Assembly (NCBI RefSeq): GCF_000949865.1
Contig: NZ_JWJH01000004.1
Location: 62,001 to 126,000, forward strand
DNA: 64,000 nt
DNA from: Rhizobium nepotum 39/7
Lineage (GTDB): Bacteria > Pseudomonadota > Alphaproteobacteria > Rhizobiales > Rhizobiaceae
Direction of reading: 5' to 3'
The position numbers and the translations under genes are program-made. The notes beneath the pieces were generated by a model, which saw only the letters and a program-made list of their open reading frames with translations, was not told where the DNA came from and made no database searches. This document shows positions 38,443 to 47,618 of the stretch, piece after piece (position 1 is the first letter of the stretch; every line of letters starts with the position of its first letter).

Positions 38443-39384
38443 ATGAAGAAAACATGGGTTATTGCCGCAATCGCGACGCTTGTTTCATCCGCTTCCGCCT
38501 ATGCCGAGACGTCGGTAACGATCGGCATGTCCGGCTGGACCGGCTTTGCGCCGCTGACGCTTGCCAAACAGGCAGGCATTTTCGAAAAGAATGGCCTGAA
38601 GGTCGATATCAAGAAAATACCGCAGGCGAGCCGGCATCTGGCCCTTGCTTCCGGTGATATCCAGTGCGCCGCGACCACGGTCGAGACATGGATCGCCTGG
38701 AATGCCAATGGCGTGAAGTCCACCCAGATTTTCCAGATGGACAAGTCGCACGGTGCCGATGGTATCGCGGTGCGCAGTGACGTTGCAAAGGTATCGGACC
38801 TCAAGGGCAAGACGGTCGCCGCTTCCACGCCGGGCACGTCGCCCTATTTCTTTCTGGCCTGGATACTCAAGGAAAACGGCCTGACCCTCAAGGACGTGAA
38901 GGTCGTCAACCTTGAACCGGGACCAGCAGCACAGGCCTTCGTCGCCGGCCAGAATGATGCGGCGATGACCTATGAACCCTATCTGTCCACCGTGCGCGCG
39001 GCACCCGACAAGGGCAAGATCCTCGCCACGACGCTGGATTATCCCGCCGTCATGGATACGTTCGGCTGCACGCCGGATTTCCTGAAGGACAATCCGCAGG
39101 CGGCGAAAGCACTGGCGGACAGCTATTTCCAGGCTCTCGACCTTATCAAGGCCGAGCCTGAGAAGTCCTATGCGACGATGGGCGCGGATGTGAAGCAGGC
39201 GGGCGAAGCATTCGCAGCCTCGGCAAAATTCCTGGAATGGCAGGACAAGGCCGCCAACCTGAAGTTCTTCGAGGGGGAATTCAAGACATTCTCCGAAAAA
39301 TCGGCTGATCTGCTTCTGGAAATCGGCGTGATAAAGTCGAAACCCGATCTTTCGACACTCGCGGATACTTCTTTCATCAAGTAA
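38443..39384 (+). CDS. ABC transporter substrate-binding protein, NMT1/SsuA-like
   Basis: 313 residues: a signal peptide (MKKTWVIAAIATLVSSASAYA) then a type II periplasmic-binding fold of the NMT1/OMP-binding-like group, which serves nitrate, sulfonate, taurine, thiamine-precursor and pyrimidine importers. Visible: GFAPLTLAKQAGIFEKNGLKVDI near residue 35, and DLKGKTVAASTPGTSPYFFLAWIL near 122. The ligand cannot be read from the sequence. A GGGG ribosome site lies before the ATG. First of three transporter genes. Confidence 0.88.
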   Translation: MKKTWVIAAIATLVSSASAYAETSVTIGMSGWTGFAPLTLAKQAGIFEKNGLKVDIKKIPQASRHLALASGDIQCAATTVETWIAWNANGVKSTQIFQMDKSHGADGIAVRSDVAKVSDLKGKTVAASTPGTSPYFFLAWILKENGLTLKDVKVVNLEPGPAAQAFVAGQNDAAMTYEPYLSTVRAAPDKGKILATTLDYPAVMDTFGCTPDFLKDNPQAAKALADSYFQALDLIKAEPEKSYATMGADVKQAGEAFAASAKFLEWQDKAANLKFFEGEFKTFSEKSADLLLEIGVIKSKPDLSTLADTSFIK

Positions 39385-39522
39385 CAGAAGAAAGCTGCTG
39401 TTTTCCTTTCAGGGAATATTGCAGCCAGTGAGAAGTCTTACAGCGTCTGTGCGTCATGGACGATGCACGGCGCTTTGATGGCGCGGCGATAGAGTGCCGC
39501 GCCCGTTTTCCGGACAGGCGAG

Positions 39523-40299
39523 ATGATGCAACCTCTTCAACCCATAAAGAACAGCACCAGGATTTTTCTCGGCATTCTGTTCTTCGTGCTTTTTTTCTCC
39601 ACCTGGGGTTTTGCCACGCTGGGCGGCTTCGTATCGCCCACCTTCCTGGCCGATCCAATCACCATGCTGAAGGACGGCATCTATCTGCTGACCGATCAGG
39701 GTTTTGCCGGCGATATCGGCATGACGATCTGGCGCGTGGTGGGCGGTTTCGTGCTGGCATCGGCCGTCGCCGTGCCTGTCGGCATCGCCATGGGGGCTTA
39801 CAAGCCTATCGAGGCGCTGCTTGAGCCCTTCGTCTCCTTCGCGCGCTATCTGCCGGCTTCCGCCTTCGTGCCGCTGCTCATTCTGTGGGCTGGTATCGGC
39901 GAAATGCAGAAACTGCTGGTGATTTTCATCGGCGCCGTCTTCCAGATTATCCTGATGGTGGCCGTGGCGGTTGCCGGCACAAGACGCGATCTGGTGGAGG
40001 CCGCCTATACACTTGGCGCAAAAGACCGGGGCGTGGTTCGCCGTGTTCTCATTCCCGCCAATGCGCCCGATATTGCGGAAATCCTCCGTCTCGTCCTCGG
40101 CTGGGCCTGGACCTATGTCATCGTTGCGGAACTGATCGGCGCCTCCTCCGGCATCGGCTATATGATCATCAACAGCCAGGCGCTGATGGCAACCGGGCAG
40201 ATCATCTTCGGCATCATCCTCATCGGCGTCATCGGCCTTATTTCGGACTTCGCGTTCAAATCGCTGAACCGGAAGCTTTTCGCCTGGAGGCTTGCCTGA
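39523..40299 (+). CDS. ABC transporter permease, SsuC/TauC-like
   Basis: 258 residues with six spans and the EAA loop EAAYTLGAKDRGVVRRVLIPANAPDI near residue 165, typical of BPD_transp_1 permeases of the sulfonate/nitrate/taurine group. The gap to the binding-protein gene is 138 bases; the ATPase start shares one base with its stop. Two adjacent ATGs (39523, 39526) could serve as start. Confidence 0.9.
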   Translation: MMQPLQPIKNSTRIFLGILFFVLFFSTWGFATLGGFVSPTFLADPITMLKDGIYLLTDQGFAGDIGMTIWRVVGGFVLASAVAVPVGIAMGAYKPIEALLEPFVSFARYLPASAFVPLLILWAGIGEMQKLLVIFIGAVFQIILMVAVAVAGTRRDLVEAAYTLGAKDRGVVRRVLIPANAPDIAEILRLVLGWAWTYVIVAELIGASSGIGYMIINSQALMATGQIIFGIILIGVIGLISDFAFKSLNRKLFAWRLA

Positions 40300-41084
40300 T
40301 GAACGAACTCGTTATCAAGGGCGTCAGCCGAACTTTCCCGGGTGTTCAGGGCGGGCAGCCGACACTGGCCTTGCAACCAACTGATCTGGAAATTCCCCGC
40401 AATGATTTCGTCACCATTCTCGGCCCATCGGGATGCGGAAAATCGACACTGCTGCGCATCATCGCCGGGCTTGATCGCCCGACAACGGGTGAGGTCCTGC
40501 TATCGGGCCGGGCGGTGACGGGACCGGGGGCGGATCGTGGCATGGTGTTCCAGTCCTACACGCTGTTTCCCTGGCTGACGATCCGTGAAAACGTCGCCTT
40601 CGGTCTGCGCGAACGCGGCGTTGTCGAGAAGGAAAAATCGGAGATCGTCGACAGCTATATCGACAAGGTCGGCCTGCGCGGCTTCGAAAACCATTGGCCA
40701 AAACAGCTTTCCGGCGGCATGCAGCAGAGAACGGCCATTGCCCGCGCTTTGGCGAACGGCCCCAAAATCCTGCTGCTCGACGAGCCTTTTGGCGCTCTCG
40801 ACAACCAGACGCGCGGACTGATGCAGGAATTGCTGCTCGGCATCTGGGAGCGCGAGCAGAAGACCGTCATTTTCGTGACGCACGACATCGAGGAGGCGGT
40901 GTTCATGGCGTCGCGTGTCGTGACCATGTCCGCAAGGCCGGGGCGCATCAAGTCGATCACGCCGGTCGACCTGCCGCATCCACGTCACTACACCGTCAAG
41001 GCCAGCCCGGAGTTTTCGCAGCTGCGCGCTAGACTGACGGAGGAAATTCGCAGCGAGGCGATTGCCGCCGCTGCCCATGGATAA
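40299..41084 (+). CDS. ABC transporter ATPase, SsuB/TauB-like
   Basis: 261 residues. Walker A GPSGCGKST near residue 46, Q-loop MVFQSYTLFPWLT, signature LSGGMQQRTAIARAL near 142, Walker B ILLLDEPFGALD, and H-loop FVTHDIEEAVFMA. It clusters with nitrate/sulfonate/taurine importers by overall character. The ATG overlaps the permease stop (TGATG) and has TGGAGG eight bases upstream. Confidence 0.93.
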   Translation: MNELVIKGVSRTFPGVQGGQPTLALQPTDLEIPRNDFVTILGPSGCGKSTLLRIIAGLDRPTTGEVLLSGRAVTGPGADRGMVFQSYTLFPWLTIRENVAFGLRERGVVEKEKSEIVDSYIDKVGLRGFENHWPKQLSGGMQQRTAIARALANGPKILLLDEPFGALDNQTRGLMQELLLGIWEREQKTVIFVTHDIEEAVFMASRVVTMSARPGRIKSITPVDLPHPRHYTVKASPEFSQLRARLTEEIRSEAIAAAAHG

Positions 41085-41116
41085 TTGATCCAAACTGGGA
41101 GGATGGAAGCATCGGG

Positions 41117-41854
41117 ATGGGGAGCACGGGCGTCGATCTTCAGGAAAAATCACTGCACGAGCGCATCCGCAATGATGTCGAGCGCCATATCATGTCGGGC
41201 GAATGGCCGCCGGGGCACCGTATTCCCTTCGAACACGAGATGACCCGGCTATATGGCTGTTCGCGCATGACGGTGAACAAGGCTCTCGGCGAATTGGTGC
41301 AGCGTGGCCTGATTGAAAGACGCCGGCGTCTCGGCACCTTCGTTCGCCAGCCGCATGCGCAATCGGCCGTGCTGGAAATCCATGATATCGAACGGGAGGT
41401 GCAGGCGCTCGGTCTCGTTTACGGCTACCGTCTCGACAAGCGACGCCTGCGCCCCGCGGGTGAAAAAGATGGCGCGGCGATGGCGCTCGCCATTGATGCC
41501 CAGGTTCTGGAACTCACCAGTACGCATTTTGCCGGCGGCGTTCCCTTTTGCCTCGAAGAGCGCATCATAAATGTCACCGCCGTTCCGGAGGCGGAATTCG
41601 CAGATTTTTCACAGGTCGGGCCGGGCACATGGCTGCTGAAAATGGTTCCCTGGAGCGCCGCCGAACATCGCATCAGCGCCGTTGCCGCGGACCGTAAAAA
41701 TGCGGTGGCGCTGGGCATAACGTCCGGTGCGGCATGTCTCGTCATCCATCGCCGCACCTGGCATGGGGCGGATTACATCACCAGTGTCAGGGTCACCTAT
41801 CCCGGTGACCGTCATGCCCTCGTGGCGCAGTTCTCGCCTTCGCAAAACGCTTAA
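41117..41854 (+). CDS. GntR-family transcriptional regulator, HutC subfamily
   Basis: 245 residues. The N-terminal winged helix contains LHERIRNDVERHIMSGEWPPGHRIPFEHEMTRLYGCSRMTVNKAL; the C-terminal UTRA effector domain runs from about residue 95. The sequence resembles histidine-utilisation repressors, but no hut catabolic gene is in the window. It lies 32 bases after the ATPase on the same strand, so it probably represses the transporter operon through the palindrome at 38350, and its ligand may be the transported compound or a product of it. Confidence 0.88.
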   Translation: MGSTGVDLQEKSLHERIRNDVERHIMSGEWPPGHRIPFEHEMTRLYGCSRMTVNKALGELVQRGLIERRRRLGTFVRQPHAQSAVLEIHDIEREVQALGLVYGYRLDKRRLRPAGEKDGAAMALAIDAQVLELTSTHFAGGVPFCLEERIINVTAVPEAEFADFSQVGPGTWLLKMVPWSAAEHRISAVAADRKNAVALGITSGAACLVIHRRTWHGADYITSVRVTYPGDRHALVAQFSPSQNA

Positions 41855-41900
41855 ATGCGCTCCGGCGGTCAATTTTTTGTAAAGAAGAGTTTACGGGTCG

Positions 41901-41931
41901 TCTTTTGACAATATAATAGTTGTCAAAAGAA
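41901..41931. promoter_or_regulatory. Perfect 11-bp-arm palindrome upstream of exbB
   Basis: TCTTTTGACAA (41901-41911), eight-base spacer TATAATAG, TTGTCAAAAGA (41920-41930). No T run follows, so a terminator for the GntR gene is unlikely. It overlaps a TTGACA element and sits about 120 bases before the exbB start, as an operator would. The protein that binds is unknown; it does not fit a TGA-N9-TCA RirA box. Confidence 0.55.
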
Positions 41932-42047
41932 CTCAGGTTTATTATCGGAACGTCAAGCTTTCACGACGGTATCCGTTCATGGCCCCGGTTTTCAGGAACC
42001 GGTCAATCTGCGGATGAGTTCATCGACGGAAATCCGGGATAAAAATT

Positions 42048-43172
42048 ATGTCAGCTGAGACCTCAACTTCTTCCGCGTCCTTCAACAAGGCAAACAAAAC
42101 ACGGCATATCTCACTTGCCATGACGGTCACCTTGCTGGCCGGCTTGAGTGCCGGTGCGGTTTTTGCTCAGTCGGCACCCGAGAACCAGATCCAATCAGCG
42201 CCCGCAACGGAAACGGTTCAGCCCGCACAGCAGCCGGCGACGCCGAACATTCCGGCCGCCCAGCCTGCGCCACCTTCCGCAATAGCACCGGAACAGCCCG
42301 CCCCCGCCGCGCCCGCACAGAACGCCCCGGTCCAGTCCGTGCCTGCCGCAACTAACCCCGCACCGACGAATGGTACGGCCCCTCCGAACGAAGCCTCCAC
42401 CCCTATTGAGCCCGTAAGCGCCGAGCCCGCAAGCGCCGGGCATCGTGCCGACATTCCGCACAATCTGTCCCCCTGGGGCATGTTCATGGCGGCGGACTGG
42501 GTGGTGAAGGGCGTTATGATCGGCCTCGCCTTTGCATCGCTCGTGACCTGGACGGTCTGGGTCGCGAAGTCGATAGAGCTTGCCGGTGCGCGGGTGCGTG
42601 CCGGTGCGACGCTCAAGGTCATTCGCAAGGCAAAATCCTTGAACGAGGCGACCGAGGCAGTTGAAAAGAAGGGCGGACCGGCGGCGCTGATGTTGCGCAT
42701 GGCGACCCACGAAATGCAGCTTTCCGATGCGGTGGTGGAGCACACGGACGGCGGCGGCATCAAGGAACGGGTATCCTCGGCGCTGTCGCGCATTGAAACC
42801 CATGCCGGTCGCCGCATGTCGCGCGGAACGGGCGCTCTGGCGACGATCGGTTCCACCGCTCCGTTCGTCGGCCTCTTCGGCACGGTCTGGGGCATCATGA
42901 ACTCCTTCATCAGCATTTCGGAATCGCAAACCACCAATCTTGCTGTCGTGGCACCCGGCATTGCCGAGGCGCTGCTCGCCACCGCCATCGGCCTCGTCGC
43001 CGCTATTCCGGCCGTTGTGATCTACAACGTCTTCGCTCGCTCGATTACGGGATACCGCCATTTGCTGGCGGACGCTGCTGCAGGTGTGGAGCGTCTTGTC
43101 AGCCGCGACCTGGATTTCCGGCGCATACCACCGGGCAGCAGCAAGCCCGCAGTATCGCTGGTTGGACGGTGA
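42048..43172 (+). CDS. exbB: TonB-system energiser ExbB with Pro/Ala-rich N-terminal extension
   Basis: 374 residues. A signal-like segment (SLAMTVTLLAGLSAGAVFAQ) is followed by about 90 residues rich in Pro, Ala and Gln, then the MotA/TolQ/ExbB domain with three spans: GVMIGLAFASLVTWTVWVAKSIEL, TIGSTAPFVGLFGTVWGIMNSF near 270, and IAEALLATAIGLVAAIPAVVIYNVFAR near 315. With ExbD it forms the inner-membrane proton channel that drives TonB-dependent uptake. The N-terminal extension is typical of rhizobial ExbB. First of exbB-exbD-tonB. Confidence 0.94.
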   Translation: MSAETSTSSASFNKANKTRHISLAMTVTLLAGLSAGAVFAQSAPENQIQSAPATETVQPAQQPATPNIPAAQPAPPSAIAPEQPAPAAPAQNAPVQSVPAATNPAPTNGTAPPNEASTPIEPVSAEPASAGHRADIPHNLSPWGMFMAADWVVKGVMIGLAFASLVTWTVWVAKSIELAGARVRAGATLKVIRKAKSLNEATEAVEKKGGPAALMLRMATHEMQLSDAVVEHTDGGGIKERVSSALSRIETHAGRRMSRGTGALATIGSTAPFVGLFGTVWGIMNSFISISESQTTNLAVVAPGIAEALLATAIGLVAAIPAVVIYNVFARSITGYRHLLADAAAGVERLVSRDLDFRRIPPGSSKPAVSLVGR

Positions 43173-43178
43173 TCGGTC

Positions 43179-43691
43179 ATGGCTGGCGGCATTCGCGAAA
43201 ATAGCGGAGACGAGCTCTCCGAAAACCACGAGATCAACGTCACACCCTTCATCGACGTGATGCTGGTTCTGCTCATCATCTTCATGGTCGCCGCACCTCT
43301 GGCGACCGTGGATGTGAATGTCGATCTTCCGGCATCTACTGCCAAGCCGGCGGAGCGGCCGGAGGAGCCACTTTATCTGACGGTCAAGGACGATCTCTCG
43401 CTCAATCTCGGCAATGACATGGTTGCCCGCGAAGCGCTGGCGGCCGCAATCGACAGGCAGACGGGCGGCAAGAAGGATACGCGTATTTTCCTGCGCGCCG
43501 ACAAGGCCGTCGACTACGGTCACTTCATGGAAATCATGAACCTGCTCAGGGATGCCGGATATCTGAAGATCGCCCTGGTGGGACTGGAAAATGCGGCGGC
43601 GGCATCGCAGCCAGCTGGTTCTGTACAACCCTCTGGCCAACCCGCAGCCCAACCTCTTGGCCAGCCCGCAGCGCCGGGAACGGCGCCATGA
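43179..43691 (+). CDS. exbD: TonB-system energiser ExbD
   Basis: 170 residues. One N-terminal span with the proton-path aspartate in INVTPFIDVMLVLLIIFMVAAPL near residue 25, then a periplasmic domain. The last 30 residues are an Ala/Pro/Gln/Ser tail (ASQPAGSVQPSGQP...), longer than in E. coli ExbD (141). It starts six bases after exbB and its stop overlaps the tonB ATG. Confidence 0.95.
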   Translation: MAGGIRENSGDELSENHEINVTPFIDVMLVLLIIFMVAAPLATVDVNVDLPASTAKPAERPEEPLYLTVKDDLSLNLGNDMVAREALAAAIDRQTGGKKDTRIFLRADKAVDYGHFMEIMNLLRDAGYLKIALVGLENAAAASQPAGSVQPSGQPAAQPLGQPAAPGTAP

Positions 43692-44614
43692 GCGAAAACG
43701 GCTACCCACAGTCCCGACATTCCCGTCTCGGGGAAGTGACGCTGTGGTCCATCGCAGCACTGCTTATGCTGGGCGTTCATGCCGGTTTTGCCTATTATCT
43801 GATGCAGGAACCCGAAGAACTGGAAGCCGGCGGGCCGCCGCCGGCCGCGATCATGATCGAGATGGCGGCGATACCGGAAGCTGTCAACACCGAGGAAACG
43901 ACGCAGGCGCAGGACGTCGAAGATACGCCGGACGTACAGAGCGACAATAACAAGCCTGTGGAAGAAGCCGCACCGGAGGAACCGCCACCGCCTGAACCGG
44001 TTGCGGAAACACCGCCGCCTGAACCCGTGCAACCGCCGGAGCCCCCGGTTGAAGAGATCGTCGAGCCGCAGGAAATCCCCGAACCTGTAGAGCAGATCGA
44101 CCCCGTTCAGCAGCAGATGATGGCTGAACTCGAAAATGTCGAGGTTCCCCTGCCGGTCATGCGGCCACCGCCGCCGCCGGTCGAAAAAAAGGTGGAAAAG
44201 AAAGAGCCTGACGACAAAAAGAAGGTCGAGCGCCAGCGCCCCAAACCGGAGCAGGCTTCGCAACTGCGCGAAACGGCGAAGGCCGAAGCCCAGCAATCGG
44301 ATCGGACGGCGGCAACGCGCAGCAATGCCGGTTTCTTCTCTTCGTCGTCCGCTTCGCCGGCAAAATGGGGATCTCAGGTCCGCTCGCATATCCAGCGGCG
44401 CAAGCCTCGTTCGCTTCGCAGCGATGCGATGACGGCGACGGTGCGGTTCCGGGTCAATGATGCAGGTGCCATCAGCGGGGTCAGCGTGGTGCAGTCCACG
44501 GGCGATTCCTCTATCGACCAGCAGATCGCGGCCTGGATCCAGAGCGCCTCACCTGTGCCTGCGCCGCCGCCGGAGGCAAGCAAGACGATCACGCTGCCGA
44601 TCAGCATCCGCTAG
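43688..44614 (+). CDS. tonB: TonB family energy transducer
   Basis: 308 residues: one N-terminal span (LWSIAALLMLGVHAGFAYYLMQE), a long periplasmic Pro/Glu/Val-rich linker with PEPV/PPP repeats (about residues 90-165), a Lys/Glu-rich stretch, and a C-terminal TonB domain containing SAMTATVRF-like beta strands and VVQSTGDSSIDQQIAAWIQSASPVPAPP. The domain contacts TonB boxes of outer-membrane receptors. Four-base overlap with exbD. No receptor gene is nearby. Confidence 0.93.
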   Translation: MSENGYPQSRHSRLGEVTLWSIAALLMLGVHAGFAYYLMQEPEELEAGGPPPAAIMIEMAAIPEAVNTEETTQAQDVEDTPDVQSDNNKPVEEAAPEEPPPPEPVAETPPPEPVQPPEPPVEEIVEPQEIPEPVEQIDPVQQQMMAELENVEVPLPVMRPPPPPVEKKVEKKEPDDKKKVERQRPKPEQASQLRETAKAEAQQSDRTAATRSNAGFFSSSSASPAKWGSQVRSHIQRRKPRSLRSDAMTATVRFRVNDAGAISGVSVVQSTGDSSIDQQIAAWIQSASPVPAPPPEASKTITLPISIR

Positions 44615-44751
44615 GTTGGCCGCTAGCAAGGTGGCGTCGCGAAGTCTGCCCGATATTCCCTATGCAGTACCGGTTTGCGCCTTAAATAACATTTCGCGAA
44701 TGTTTTCGATGGTGTAGGTCTTGTCGACTTTACAAGCAGAGGCATCCCGGA

Positions 44752-45741
44752 ATGAAATTCTCAATCGCAGAGGCGGAGGATCTCGTATCCTCTATCTTTG
44801 AGCGCAACGGCGTTCTGCCGCAAAATGCCCGTTCGGTGGCGAAGGCGCTCGTCGCATCCGAGGCTGCAGGCCAGGGCGGTCACGGTTTTCGCCGTATCCC
44901 CGTTTATGTCCGCCAGGCGCGGGTCGGAAAGGTCGATGGCATGGCCCGGCCGGTGGCGACGCGCGTCAAGCCGGGTGTCCTGTCGATCGACGCCAATCAC
45001 GGTTATGCCTATCCGGCGATCGATTGCGCCCTGGAAGAGTTGCCCGATATGGCCCGGCAGCAGGGCATTGCGCTTGCGGCGATCCATCGCTCCCATCATG
45101 CGGGCGTCATGGCGCTTACCGTCGAACGTTTTGCGGAAATGGGCCTCGTAGCGCTCATGTTCGCCAATGCACCGGCATCCATGGCGCCCTGGGGCGGCAC
45201 CAAACCGCTCTATGGCACCAATCCGATTGCATTCGCCACCCCTGTTGGCGAGGCCGATCCGCTGGTGATCGATCTGGCTTTGTCCAAGGTCGCGCGCGGA
45301 AAGATCATGGCGGCGCGCCAGAAGGGCGAAACCATTCCGGGCGACTGGGCGCTTGACAGAAATGGCCGGCCGACGACCGATCCTGAAGAAGCCATAGCCG
45401 GAACGATGGTGCCTGCGGGCGAGGCCAAGGGTGCCGCTCTGGCGCTGATGGTGGAGATCATGGCTGCCGCGCTGACCGGCGGAAACTTCGCGTTCGAGGC
45501 CTCTTCCCTTCTGGACGACAAGGGCGCACCACCCTCTCTCGGCCATACGATCATCGCGATAGACCCCGTATCGTCGGGCGGTGCGGCCTTTACCGAGCGG
45601 CTGGCGCTTATTGCCGGAGAGATAGAAAAGCAGGAGAATGTGCGTTTGCCGGGTCGACGCAGCCAGGGCATTCGCCGGCAGGCGCTGGAAAACGGCATTG
45701 TCGTCGAAAGCGATATTCTCGCCGAGATTCAGTCGCTTTGA
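44752..45741 (+). CDS. Malate/L-lactate dehydrogenase (Ldh2) family oxidoreductase
   Basis: 329 residues of the Ldh2/MdhG/YiaK family, NAD(P)H-dependent 2-oxo-acid or imine reductases outside the classical LDH fold. Motifs: GHGFRRIPVYVRQARVG near residue 43, the histidine-rich AIHRSHHAGVMALTVE near 112, and MAPWGGTKPLYGTNPIAFATP near 144. Members act on malate, sulfolactate, 2,3-diketogulonate, ureidoglycolate or cyclic imino acids, and the substrate is not evident here. No catabolic partner gene adjoins it. Confidence 0.88.
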   Translation: MKFSIAEAEDLVSSIFERNGVLPQNARSVAKALVASEAAGQGGHGFRRIPVYVRQARVGKVDGMARPVATRVKPGVLSIDANHGYAYPAIDCALEELPDMARQQGIALAAIHRSHHAGVMALTVERFAEMGLVALMFANAPASMAPWGGTKPLYGTNPIAFATPVGEADPLVIDLALSKVARGKIMAARQKGETIPGDWALDRNGRPTTDPEEAIAGTMVPAGEAKGAALALMVEIMAAALTGGNFAFEASSLLDDKGAPPSLGHTIIAIDPVSSGGAAFTERLALIAGEIEKQENVRLPGRRSQGIRRQALENGIVVESDILAEIQSL

Positions 45742-45751
45742 CGAGTCGAAA

Positions 45752-45781
45752 AATAAAAAACCGGCGGATCGGATCCGCCGG
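45752..45781 (-). terminator. Minus-strand terminator beyond the LuxR-type gene
   Basis: CCGGCGGATC and GATCCGCCGG (45761-45770 and 45772-45781) around a single base form a near-perfect palindrome; on the minus strand it is followed by TTTTTTATTTTT. It stops transcription coming from 45966 toward the dehydrogenase gene. Confidence 0.75.
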
Positions 45782-45857
45782 GTAAACCGTATATGGCCGC
45801 TTTGCATTCGCACCGATAGGTCGGAAATCATTTCCGATCCATCTTTTGGTCCGCCGT

Positions 45858-45884
45858 CCCACCATCGAAATGGTGGGTTTTTTT
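45858..45884 (+). terminator. Plus-strand terminator of the Ldh2-type gene
   Basis: CCCACCAT (45858-45865), loop CGAA, ATGGTGGG (45870-45877), then TTTTTTT. About 117 bases after the gene; together with the minus-strand hairpin it insulates convergent genes. Confidence 0.85.
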
Positions 45885-45965
45885 GACGCGGAAAGCGGCG
45901 CATCCGGTTTTCGGCTTACGGGAAGGGGACGATTTCGCGTAAGCTTTTGGTGCGGGAAAGAAGCG

Positions 45966-46211
45966 CTAAATATCCTGTTCGATCAGTCCACGCAGCAGGG
46001 CGGTGCTGACGGCATTCAGCAGATTGGCTGCGCCCAGCCTTTGGCGTACCCGTTCCAGAGTATCCTTCACGTCCGCTTCGTCCGCGCCGGTTATCAAGGC
46101 GATGTGAGAAGGATGTCGGCCCCGCGCCACCAGCCCCAGATATTGCCGTTCACGATCCGAAAGGACGATTTCACGCGTCTGACGATGTGCATGCGGTGTT
46201 TTTGACGACAT
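45966..46211 (-). CDS. Stand-alone LuxR-type helix-turn-helix protein
   Basis: 81 residues, consisting almost only of a LuxR/GerE DNA-binding domain: LSDRERQYLGLVARGRHPSHIALITGADEADVKDTLERVRQRLGAANLLNAV. No receiver or ligand domain is present, so activity would be set by expression level or by a partner, as in small GerE-type regulators. Promoter elements are not obvious. Single-gene unit with its own terminator on the minus strand. Confidence 0.8.
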   Translation of the reverse strand: MSSKTPHAHRQTREIVLSDRERQYLGLVARGRHPSHIALITGADEADVKDTLERVRQRLGAANLLNAVSTALLRGLIEQDI

Positions 46212-46489
46212 ATTGATGTTCTTTCAGCCTCAAAGCTGCATTGTTATTTACAAAAACCGGGATAGGTTTTGTCCAGAACAATGTAAAAAATTCAAAGCTT
46301 TGGAATGTTTTCCGTCATACCGGAAGCGATACGAGGCGCTCTATTAGGCGATATCCCGTATCAGGAGAATAACATCTCGCGCCAAGTTCCGCGTCTTTAT
46401 TGTTATGTTTCGAGAGATAAGTTGCTTAGCGCCGACATATTCTACAATATTATCTTGGAGTTTCGAAATATTGATGCTGGATATATGCT

Positions 46490-47531
46490 CTATACGGCGG
46501 AATGATGCGCATGTTTCCTGCGAATATCCGTGGGCGTCGCCCCGAACCAGCGGGAAACCGAGCGGGAAAAACGCACCCGGCGTCGAATAGCCGAGCCTGT
46601 AACTGATGTCGGAGACCGGAAGATCGCTTTCCACGAGCAGCTTGAACCCGGCATTTTTGCGAATGACGTCCTTTATCTCGTTGAGATTGGTTCCAAGCTC
46701 GGCAAGCCGCCGTTGAAAACTGCGTTCCGAAAGGTTGAAATAAGGAGCGATCTCGCCCAGCGAAAGCTCCGCATCCGACAGCCGCATCTGCATGTAGCGT
46801 TTCACCTGGTCGATGAAATGCGTGGCGTCCGTCGATGTTTCCGGCCGCAGCATCCGGCATTGCAAATTCATCAGTTCGAACAGGCGCTCATCCGCGTTCG
46901 GATTGACCACATCGAGAAGTGATACCGGCAACCGCATCGTATGGATGGGCTGGGAAAAACTGACGCGCTTGGTCATTCTTTCCTTAAATAACTGAATATT
47001 ATTCGGTTTCTGCCGCTCCAGGCCGATTTCAATCTGATTGATGCGCTCCCCGAGAATATCGCGAAGGCGCTGGATCAGAACGCCAAGCGATAAATCCACA
47101 TATTGATCGCGCTTGGCGATGACAGGCGCAAAGGACCAAGACAGGGTTACCTGTGCGGCATCCGTGACCGTGGTGAAGTTGCTGTTGTTGGTCGCGTAAT
47201 AAACGTGGTCCTGAAGAAATCGCAAAAAAGCCCGAACCGTCGGCGCACTGATCAGGCCATAACCGAAGGCGCCGGATGCGCCGGCGGGAAAGGTGGAAGC
47301 GCATTGCAGGCCGAAGGTATCGTCACCGGAGATCAGCGCGCAGGTCTCGAGCAGGCGGCACAATCTGTCGAGGCTGATGCGCTCCGTCAGGCTGTCGAAT
47401 GTGGCGTGATCGATGTCGAGAGCCTTGCAGATGGGGACAATATCGATGCCGCGCGACCGTGCATAATTGGCGACGCCGGCGGCCAGGCCGGCCACCACAG
47501 TTATCTCGTCGCTGACCCTCTTTTCGGGCAT
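46490..47531 (-). pseudogene. AraC-family regulator with a one-base frameshift in the DNA-binding domain
   Basis: The N-terminal 200 residues match the Arabinose_bd-like (OruR/ArgR-type) domain of AraC regulators, and the C-terminal domain begins QVKRYMQMRLSDAELSLGEIAPYFNLSERSFQRRLAELG. After GYSTPGAF the reading frame as given turns into non-family sequence and runs on to 46344. Removing one base from the A5 run at 46567-46571 restores GAFSRSVSRWFGATPTDIRR and a stop at 46490, giving about 346 residues, the family length. So the gene is frameshifted in the second helix-turn-helix. It may be a real mutation or a sequencing error. Confidence 0.8.
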
Positions 47532-47618
47532 CCCTCGCCTTGGCGTACCATGTTTGGAAATTGTCGCCTGATGCTAAGCTTTGCGAGGCCGTTTGTCGAG
47601 CAGCCGGGCCTGTGGATT

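Noticed and set aside
42400-44300. Repetitive Pro/Ala/Glu tracts in exbB, exbD and tonB as DNA repeats or mobile elements
   Set aside because: They are in-frame linkers normal for these proteins; no direct-repeat or transposase structure.
46305-46505. Small plus-strand ORF opposite the tail of the AraC gene
   Set aside because: No ribosome site, and it covers the region that is only read through because of the frameshift.
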